NCBI GenBank assembly: GCA_035578175.1
Contig: JAQMRL010000040.1
Span: forward strand, 1-64,000
Direction: 5' to 3'
Length of the DNA stretch: 64,000 nt
From: Catonia carolina
Lineage: Eukaryota > Arthropoda > Insecta > Hemiptera > Achilidae
In this document: positions 36,201 to 46,700 of the stretch, one piece after another
Position numbering within the stretch: position 1 is the first letter of the stretch
How the letters are laid out: every line of letters begins with the position of its first letter
Translations under genes and position numbers: made by a program
Notes under the pieces: generated by a model
What the model saw: the letters and a program-made list of their open reading frames with translations, nothing else
What the model was told of the DNA's origin: nothing
The model's database searches: none

Positions 36201-39200
36201 ACATTCATCGCGACGCACAACATAAACTCATTATTGCAAATCGGAAAACTCAGAAATTTGACAAACATACTAGATAAAAACAAAATCCTAATTGTTGCAC
36301 TGCAAGAAATGAGAAACACAGACACGGCTCCCTTCGAATCTCAAGGTTACAGAATTTATAATGGATTTCCTGGACCAAAGGTCATGAAGAATTGCTCGCA
36401 GTTGGGCACAGGATTTCTAGTAAATACTAAAATAATTAACTCTGTCCTGGACTTTAAGCCGATTACACCTAGACTTGCAACACTAACGATAAAAACAGCC
36501 AAGAGGATTTACACATTGATCAATACACATGCAAACACAAACGACAAGAATAGAAAAGCAGAATTTAAACAGGAGGTCTTGGACTACTGGGACCACCTAG
36601 ACCAAACAATCTCCCAGATCCCCAAGAATCACGTCAAAATTCTACTGGGAGATTTCAATGCACAGTTGGGACAGGAAAGACAATACAAAGACATCCTGGG
36701 AAGATACCCAGTCCACAGGCGGACAAATAAAAATGGCCAGTTGCTGATCGAACTCTGCAGAAACTATGGGCTGATCTCCAAGTCAACTTATTTTAAGAAA
36801 AAACCCAAAGCCATGAAGACCTGGAAACATCCAGACTGGAGGAAAGGTGAATTTCAGTTGGACCATGTCCAACTGAATGGATAAATTCCACCATAAAGAA
36901 ATTCAAAATGTAAAATCCATGAGAGGAACAGACACTGGTTCGGATCACTACATGCTGAAAATTAAATTCAAGTTTACGGCACCAAGACGCCAAAAATCAG
37001 AAAGGAAACCGCAAACTAAAACATACGATCCCCAGAATTTAAAAAATAATAGATATTACGCCTTCACACGAGAGGTGAATGCTGACTGGGAAGATTTGGT
37101 CCCAGGACTTCAAAACATTGCAAGGGTCACGGCTCCAATCAACAAAAGAAAGAAACACCCTTGGTGGAACGAGGTTTGTGATGAAGCCCTGGAACTCAGG
37201 CATAAGAGGTGGCAAGAGTTTCACAACAGAAACACCGAAGAATCCCTCCAAGAGTTCAAACAACAGCAAGTATGCACCCAGAAGATTCTGCGGAACGCAA
37301 AAAGGGAATACCAGAAAGACGTACTGGAACAAATAGAAACAAATTACAAGAAAATGAGTGTTCGAGAATATTACAAAACTTTCAAAACGCAACTTGCAAA
37401 ATACGACGCACCAACACTGACTCTCTGAGACAAGAACGGTAAAATGGCCCACAACAACAGGGACAATGCTGAGATCCTAGCGGATTCTTTCAGCAGACTT
37501 CTTAACTGCGAGGACCCCGAAGAACTTTTTGAAATAGACACATTCACAGACATAAAGACCAAACCAGAACACATACTCCCACCAACTTTCGAGGAAGTCA
37601 AACAGGCAATTAAGGAAATGAAAAACAACAAGAGCTGTGGGGAAGACCTAACCACAACAGAAATCTGGAAGTACGCGCACGAGAACGTGCAAAAGAAATT
37701 ACATAAAAAATTCGGGGAAATTTGGGACGCTGAAAAACTGCCAGACCACTGGAAAAATGCAATCATATGTCCACTACATAAAAAAGGTCCAAGAACAAAT
37801 CCAGACAATTACAGAGGTATTTCATTGCTTGATTGTACGTACAAAATTTTCTCTAGAGTAACATATAACAGGATCAGGGAACAACTGGATCACGAACTTG
37901 GGGAATATCAGGGAGGATTTAGATCCTGGCGAAGCTGTGCAGATCAGGTTTTAACATTGAAACTTGTTATGGATTTCTGCAAAAAAAGATCAAAGCCCTT
38001 ATTTGTGACATTTATTGACTTCAAGAAGGCCTATGATTGCATACATCGGGAATCGCTACTGAAAGTGCTACGAAATTTTGGACTAGACCCGAAATTGACA
38101 AGAATGATAGGACTCACATTGACCAATACTAAGTCCAAAATCAAATTTCGAGGAGAGTTTTCCAAAGATTTCGAAATAAGAACAGGACTTAGGCAAGGAG
38201 ATGGCTTGTCCCCGTTGCTTTTTAATTGTGCCTTAGAATACATTATGAGACTATGGGAAAAAGAGAACCCAGCAAGGATTAGCTGCGGGAAGTGCAAAAG
38301 TAAAGTTCACCTTGGCTGTCTGGGGTTTGCAGATGACTTGGCCTTGTTGAGTGGGTCTGTAGAGGAACTAAAGAAACAAGTAACAAGCTTAGGACGGTTA
38401 GCGGGAAGGTTTGGACTCAAGATCTCCTTCGAGAAGACGAAAATAATTGGGAACACTAACATGGACCTCAGGATTTCAGTGGGAGGTCAAGTAATAGAAG
38501 TGGTACGGAATTTCAAGTACTTGGGGGAGGTATTGAACATGAGTTGCAATGACAGGGAAGCATGGGCGGAAAGGACCAAAAAGTTAATGAGAGCTCAGTT
38601 CATCACCCACACCACATACAACAAGAAGTCAATGTCGGTAAATACAAAGGTAAGACATTACAAAACGGTAATACAACCTGCAGTGACTTACTGTGGAGAG
38701 ACCCTAACAAAACTGTCACAAAAAACTAAAACCCACAGAATCCTGACGTTAGAACGAAGAATCCTTAGAACCTGTATTGGTAAGAGAATATACAAAGATA
38801 ATAGTTGGAGGCTGCTACCAAATAATGAAGTCTATAAAATTTCGGAGCCAATACTAGACACAATTAGGAAAAAACGAATCTCCTTTTTGGGCCATATCCT
38901 TAGAACACCGGAGAACAGAGTACTTAGACGACTTATTGAAAGTGTCTGGGATTTAAAAATCGGTTTGAGCTGGACGAAGGAGGTCAAGGAGGACTTGGAA
39001 AGGTTGACGCTGGAGGATGTGAGGTTCATGTCTGAAAGTTATAGAAAGTTGAAGGATCTGGCTTTGGAACCGGAAACCAAGACTAGAAGAGTGCAGAGGG
39101 TGACGGAAGAACTCCGGGCTCAGAGATCACGAAGAATGAGGGAATACTGGGTAAAGATCAAGGCTCAGAGATCGAAGTAGAGTCTTTCATGTTGTGGCTG

Positions 39201-42200
39201 AAGTGGTCCATTGTGGCCTCACAAGTAAAAAAAAAAAAAGAAAGTTTGTATAAAAATACAAAGTTTTCACATTGATGAAAAATATATCTGTCCCATATTC
39301 GGAAATGTGGTTTTTCATGTTTTGTCTCTTGATCTTCATAAAATGTTACACGCAGACAATATTTAAAATTTACTTAGAAATTTAAGTCTTTCATGATCAA
39401 CTAAACCACGTTTGAGTCAGAGAAAACTAGTTATAACTTGGGAAAGTTAATGAGCTGAATTTGTTTTAATGAAAAGTCATACTGGAAATGTGATTTGCTA
39501 AAGTGTAAAGCTACGTATTTTATTTATAATCCTTCTATAATATATTCTAGTAGTTTCTGTTCTATAAGAAATCAATGCGTTATTTCCAGCTTGATTGAGA
39601 ATGCTGTAAATCATTCTTATATTATTCTGAATGGGTTATAAGATGGGAGAAATTACTCCATCCAATTTTAGACCAATCGTTATAAGTCCTTGTTTAATCC
39701 TGTAGAGCAGGTGCTCCATATGTCCAGTGCCACAACCTCAAAATCCGGATCCTGCCGAGCCTTCTGGAGAAAAGTATGTAGCATGACATTGACCTATATT
39801 TGGATAAGTGGTCACGGTCGCAAAGATCAGTTTAGCCACTGCATTTTTAATAACAAGTAAAACTATTATCAAGATATACTTGGTATATATTTATAATATT
39901 TCTTTTAATAATATGAATAAATTTTGTAAATTAATAATACTGGCATAATCTAAATTATATTCTATATTTAATTATTCATACCAGTTAATCGTTGATATTG
40001 ATAAAATTTATATGATTATATTTAAACAACAGCGAGATTCAAATCAAGATTGCGTGAGTCAAAAGTGTAACTAAATTGTGTATTGTTAAAATAATTAAAG
40101 AATCAAAAACGGAGATGAACAATTAAATAAGTGATGTGAATAATTATAATAAAATAAATAACGTCGTTTAAAACAATAATTTGAATTTTTACGAACAATA
40201 AAAAATTATTAATCAAATTTTAAAATCTAAAGTGATGAAAGTAAGATCCGGCCAAAGCGTCGGTGCGGACGAGACGATCAATGAGATGGCCACACGAAGA
40301 ACGAGCTCCGATTAAATGTTAAAAATATCAAGTAAAATTTTAAAGAAGAATAAAATATTATATTAAAATGAACAGAGTATCAAGTAAGAAATCATAATTA
40401 TTATTTATTTAACACGAACTTTCAAAATTTATTTAAAAAAAGTCAATGTAAAATTTCAAGAATTCAAATACTATTAGGACGCCATATTCATAAACTCAAC
40501 AATACAATTATTTCAGCAAACTTCGTAAATTAAACAACCGGTATGATCGATAAACAACATTCATAAATCATCTATAGAATTTTAATAATTAATCAATAGA
40601 AGACCAGTATTCAATTTAATTAAAATTTAAAGATCTATTTGTAATTTTTTGTTTAGTTTAAGATTTTCATTGTTGCAGTAAAATAAAATTTTTATACTCA
40701 AATAATAATAAATTAAAATCCCTGAGATATTATATTAAATAAAATAGTAGAGTCAATTTATTGTTAAATTCAATATTCATAGAATCATTTATTAAAAAAA
40801 ATTAAAAGCATTTAAAACTAAAATATACTTGTGTTAATTTATTTCTAACCTAATTTATCGTAGCTGTAGTGAACGCTACAAGTACTTGCCAGTTTTGATT
40901 TCCAAAACTCCTTTCACTGCCGGAGAATGAGCCCATACCAGTTCCTGTATGTTTAGAAACTAAACAACGTAAATAAGTCTTTACCTCATTAGTTAAATTC
41001 TGGCCGAGTGAACAGTTTATGTACAAAATGAATGTAACAGGAATGAACATACTCAGGTATTTCATTTTCATCCAAATATCAGACACCTGGAAAATTAAAA
41101 TGAAACTTTCAATTTATTTTCTACTTTCTCTTGCCCTACAAGAAATATAGGGCAAGAGAAAAGAAGGGGAATCTTAGGATATAAAATTTGAGGATATGAA
41201 AGGAAGAGCAATTATTAAAAAAAAAAAAACTTTTTTACTACGTGGGCATAAACCCCCACAAATTTCATTAGATATAATTATAATTTTCACTTAGGCGAGA
41301 TCTTTGTTACGTAAGTTTAACCTGAAATTAGTTTATTTAAAATAATAAACTATTCGTATTTTATACAAATTAATAACGACACATCTGTAACAAATATTCA
41401 GTTTGTTTATTTGTTATCAAATGTATTTAAGTATTTATGTATTTAATAATTATATTGGCGTTTGGCCTCCAATTCTCTAATATATTTAAACCGATTCTTT
41501 CAGTTTTCCAACATAAAGTTCTGTCCATTTTCTATTTATTAATAAATCAGCATCTTTTAACTTTCAGAAACATTTAATGAATTAGGTAATGCTTTCATGT
41601 ACTAACTTAATTGTCTTTTAAATATTATTACAAACATAAAATATTTCTCAAAATAACTTTTAAAATATTTAAACAAATCATTTCAATAAAATGACTAATA
41701 AAAAAATTTACAAAAAAATAACTACCTATATATATATATATATATGTAAAGAAAAATATATTTTTCTTGTAGTGAATTGTACCGCGTTGGCATGAACGGC
41801 ATACACAGGAATGTAAACAAATAAACAGCTGTTTTATTTTTGCAGTGATGTTTTGATTGTATCAGTGTTATAAAGGTAGAATATGAAAAACAAGCATAAA
41901 AAGTGATAAGTGAAACAATTAAAGAAACAACTGAAATTAATAACATTTAATGTCGTTTCTCTTAATAGGAGAAACTCAATTGTGTTTTTAATAGATCTAA
42001 TACTTCCAATTTAAATAAGGTAATATCATTTAATATCATTATAATTAAATTATTTTCAATTGTGTTTTTGATTGCCATTGTCATTGCAATTAATTTGTAA
42101 ATATCATTATAAAACGACATTTCTTTGTTAGAAAATGGAAAAATTGAAATTTACGTTTCAAACAAAACCAACAGTAGACGGAAAATCAAATTATATTGCC

Positions 42201-43684
42201 ATAACCTCAATTGTCACGCAAGATGACAAAACATTCCTAATTCCTGACGAGTACCAAGCGGCATCACTTCATGAACATGTCCATAAGTCCAAAGCATATG
42301 TTACAGTGAAAAATACGTTAAAAAAAAGATATCAAACGAGAAGTGTATGGATAAAAATGACAGAGGATATATTACAAACATACTTTGATGAAGATAGTAA
42401 TGTAGTCTTTAAAGACCAATTCTTAGAAGAAGTTACTGAAGAACGATTGACCATTGCCAACAAAACGGATTCGGGAGATCCCATAGTCAAAATTTTGGAA
42501 AAATTAGTTGAATGTCAACAAAAAAAAGAAAAGCAAAATATTAAAAGATTATCTGAAAGGTTTGTACTTGAAAAATTTGATGGTAGAAACATAAACGCAT
42601 ATCATTGGATGGAAATATTTGAAAAAGAATGTCAAAGGTTCGATGTAGTAGAAGATGAAGAAAAAATTGAAATCTTCAGATTATTTCTAGAAAAATCATG
42701 TACTGATTGGTATTCCTCCATGATGATAAAGCTTAGTTTGCAATCCCAATGGCCAGAATGGAAATCAAACTTTTTACTAACCTACGCTAATAAAGGCTGG
42801 ACTACTAGCAGATATGCTTTATCATTTAAATATCAAGCAGGATCCTTATTAGAATATGCTGTGAAGAAGGAAAAACTTTTACTTGAAATTAGAAAGACAA
42901 TTGATCAGGGGACTTTGATAGATATAATTGCTGCAGGCTTGCCAGAGTTTATAACAGATAAGATCAACAGAGATTGACTTGATTAGAGACAGGGAAAGAG
43001 CTCTGAAAAATACAATCAAATCGCATAATTACAACAAAACAGTTTATGATAGGAATCGAAAACGTTGTGACTTCAAAATTGGTGATACGGTTTTTGTGGA
43101 CAATGGAAACAAACTGAATCGGAAAAAGCTCGACGAACTGAGAGTCGGACCCTACAAAATTATAGAGAAAATATCAAACTCAATTTACAAGATATACACT
43201 GGCCAAAAAAGATCAGAATCGAATCTTTTCCACATCTCGAAGTTGACTCCAGCCTCTCAGTTTGCAAACCAAGAAGAAAGTAAATAAGAGGTCATCTTGT
43301 TTTACCTTCCTTAGGGGGGGAGATGTAAAGAAAAATATATTTTTCTTGTAGTGAATTGTACCGCGTTGGCATGAACGGCATACACAGGAATGTAAACAAA
43401 TAAACAGCTGTTTTATTTTTGCAGTGATGTTTTGATTGTATCAGTGTTATAAAGGTAGAATATGAAAAACAAGCATAAAAAGTGATAAGTGAAACAATTA
43501 AAGAAACAACTGAAATTAATAACATTTAATGTCGTTTCTCTTAATAGGAGAAACTCAATTGTGTTTTTAATAGATCTAATACTTCCAATTTAAATAAGGT
43601 AATATCATTTAATATCATTATAATTAAATTATTTTCAATTGTGTTTTTGATTGCCATTGTCATTGCAATTAATTTGTAAATATC

Positions 43685-43755
<71 letters not shown>

Positions 43756-46700
43756 GTTGAACTGGATATCGTTGTTGCTCTCCTTAAAGTAAAAAATGTG
43801 TAAATGAGTTGATTTTCAAGAAATCATAAAAGCCGTTTTAAAAACATTGCAAAAATTTTAAAAATTATTTCTCGAATGAATGAAAAATGTTCATGGTTGG
43901 TTGTGGTACATAGTTTTAGCTCGGTAGTTTAGAAACCATGTCAGAGCTTCTTTCTGAATTAACCTTCCAGGATTGTGACAGTAATATGTTAACACACGAC
44001 TTTAAGCCCCAGACGACAAATCACTGACAAACTTCAAAAAACGAAGTGAAAATAAAGTGACAAGGTCGTAAACGACCCACCTTCCGTCATCAAAAACATC
44101 ACTTGGACAGAGAAATAAACCTTTCCAATAAGGGGGTAAACGGTGTCGCCGACCGGGGCCGACAATACGTGGCGAAATCTTGCTTGCGAAATTGGTGGCC
44201 CTGAAAAGGGCCGTTTAATTGGTTGGAGGTCCTGAGAAGGACCGTTTGGTTTTTTGAGGTGGCCCTGAAAAAAGCCGTTGTTGGTGGTCGGAAGCGGCGA
44301 GCCGGCGTGTAGAGACCGGAGCCCAAAGAGTAACGGTTCAATAGTTGGGTCCCCACGGCCGCGTGACAGTGGTAGCTCCCAGAGTCATGCAGTTGGCGTA
44401 GGCCATCGGCCGATAGCGCAACCGAGGCGGTTCTTTCCGGTTTCGCGCTGAACTCGGTCTTCACCGTGGTGCCATCAGGCACGCACGGGCTCCTTCGGCC
44501 GACCAGGGATGGTGCGTCCGGTCTTAGCTCGGCTCTTCTTCTTTCTTGTTCTTCTCCATTCAGGAGCTGGATGGCGAGTGCGACTCGCGAGCCAGTGCGG
44601 TGGCTTAAATTTCCTTCCGGCGAGTCCACTTCATGATTGGTGGGCAGGCACTGCTGGCTGCGCGTCCGTAGTGCTCCCCGCGGCAGGCAGGTTTTGGGAC
44701 CGTCTGCTGATATTGGTGGGGCAGTCGGCGACGACGCACACCAGCTTCCGGTGCAGCGCTTGTTAGACTTAGTCAACAATCACACTCCGTTCGACAATCG
44801 ATACACACTAAACATGGACCAATCGCTCAAAACATGGGTTTTAGCTTCAGGGGGTAATCATTCATATTTTCTTCGAATAATCCAAACAGGTCTCGGTCTC
44901 ATTTAGTTTGGATTAGCAGGGTTACCTGATTAGTTAAGAATTACGTTTGCTACAAATTTAGAGAAAATTTTTACAAATCATTACTTTCTTATAGATAAAC
45001 TCCCCTCTTACAGAGTTTTACATTTATATTTTAGACACTTAACGTATTATGTAATAACCTATTTGTCTGGTACGAATGTATCAAGGAACTTACATCGGAT
45101 ATGCAGTAAAGAGATATACAAAGACTCAGGCAGAGAACTTGGTTTATAAGTGTACATGTAATTCTCAAATTCTTGTCCAGTATTGTTTTATTGCTGAAAG
45201 AAAAATCAAAACAATTATGACAAGTTTAGAAAAACAATTTACGTTCAGCGTAAAATAGTCCATAATATAAAAATCGGGTGTGAAACACTTACACGACTTT
45301 CTATAGCCAATGAAAATAATGAACAATATAACCTAACAATAGTAATAAAATATTAGAAATAAACAAAAAAATTAACCTTAAAAAACATAACTTTATTTCA
45401 ATCATGAGTGAATGATGCAAAACGAAAAAGTTTGGCTTAAAAATACGGAAGATCTTTTAATTTCCTATATAAATTTAATTATATATACACTTTTGTCGTA
45501 AAATGCATACTAAGGCTTAAATCTTGAAAAAACTATTTTTTTACAGATGTTTAAGGGAAAAAAGAGAAAATCACTAATTACCGCTAAACTAAGCGTTTTA
45601 CAAAAAACCGTTTGAAAGAAAGTTGTAGGATTTTAATTATCGACAACTTTTCTTTATACATTTTTGCGCTAAAATGCATATTAAGCCGCAACCTTGATAA
45701 AACAATTTTTTTTACGAGAAAACAGCCTTCCCAAGCATTTCAGCAGACATGGCCCTTACCCTATCTTGTAGAGCATAAAAAATTTAGCAAATGAGGCGAT
45801 TTAAAAAAAATTGTTGTAGCCGTTTTTGAAAAAATTGCAAAAATGTGAAAAATGACACGAATAATCTACTACATCAGGTTGACCGATTTTGATGAAAATA
45901 TTTGTGTCGCGTTCTCTAGTGGTATCTAACTTAAGTTTCAAGTTTGTACGATGTTCCGTTGTTGAGATATTCTGTTCACACACACACACACACACACACA
46001 GACCAATCGCTAAAAACATGTTTTTTTTATTTATCACTTTCTTTTTAACGCGGGGTCTGAAAACGTGTATATCCGGTTAAAACTCGATTTCGAAAAATTG
46101 ACATAAAAACAATACTCCCTTCCTATTTATTCATATAGGCAAGAGAATATAAAAATTCCGAAATAAGTTGCCTGAATTTGGTTCAGTTCATTAATTTTCT
46201 CGATTTATTCCGGTTTTTTCAATATCGTTTTTGATTTTTTTGAACCATTTATCCGACACCTTAGGTGTATTGTTTATGCCTTGAAATAGTGTTTCGTCAA
46301 TCGATTCGCCATTGTTCTAAGGCTGTTTTCTCGTAGGAAAAGAAGAATTATTTTTTAAGATTACGGCCTTAATATGCATTTTAGTGCGTAAGTGTATACA
46401 TCAAAACAGTTGTAGACAATTTAAAAATCTACAACTTTACTCCAAAAATTTTTCTTTGTATAATGTTTAGTTTAGCAGTAATTTGTGATTGATTTTCTGT
46501 GTTTTTTCATGAAAGTCTGTAAAAAAATTGATATTAAGATTTCAGCCAGTAGACTGATGTGATTTTATGGCGAAAGTATATGTACTCAAATGCATAGGAA
46601 ATTAAAATATCTACGACTTTCATTCTAAGTATTTTTCTCTACAAAGCCTAGTTTAGCGTGAAAGAGTGATTTTTCGTATTATTAAGCCAAACTAAGATTA

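Larger units (their letters stand above)
36023..39251 (+). mobile_element. Near-complete LINE with 15-bp target duplications
   Basis: The insertion (36038-39236) is flanked by AAAGAAAGTTTGTAT at 36023-36037 and 39237-39251 and ends in an oligo(A) run. It codes for an apurinic endonuclease followed by a reverse transcriptase (next two entries). RTE-like or a related APE-type clade: there is no RNase H and no gag-like ORF1. It sits in OR-A intron 3 in the opposite direction to the gene. Confidence 0.9.
41745..43690 (+). mobile_element. Non-autonomous LTR retrotransposon (Ty3/gypsy type)
   Basis: Two 367-bp LTRs (41745-42111 and 43324-43690), identical by eye, enclose a 1.2 kb internal part with gag and only the last part of pol. 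A G-rich purine tract (taggggggaga) precedes the 3' LTR. Both sides are TA repeats, so the target duplication cannot be read. Its mobilisation must have used enzymes from another copy. In OR-A intron 2, opposite to the gene. Confidence 0.9.

Noticed and set aside
41722..43525. Two nearly identical minus-strand frames of 74-77 codons as a small gene family
   Set aside because: They lie in the two LTRs of one element and are identical for that reason.
44099..44779. 226-codon minus-strand frame in the GC-rich island as a histone or other gene
   Set aside because: I compared it in mind with H2A, H2B, H3 and H4 ends and saw no convincing run of matching residues. Kept as an unexplained region with the stem-loops.
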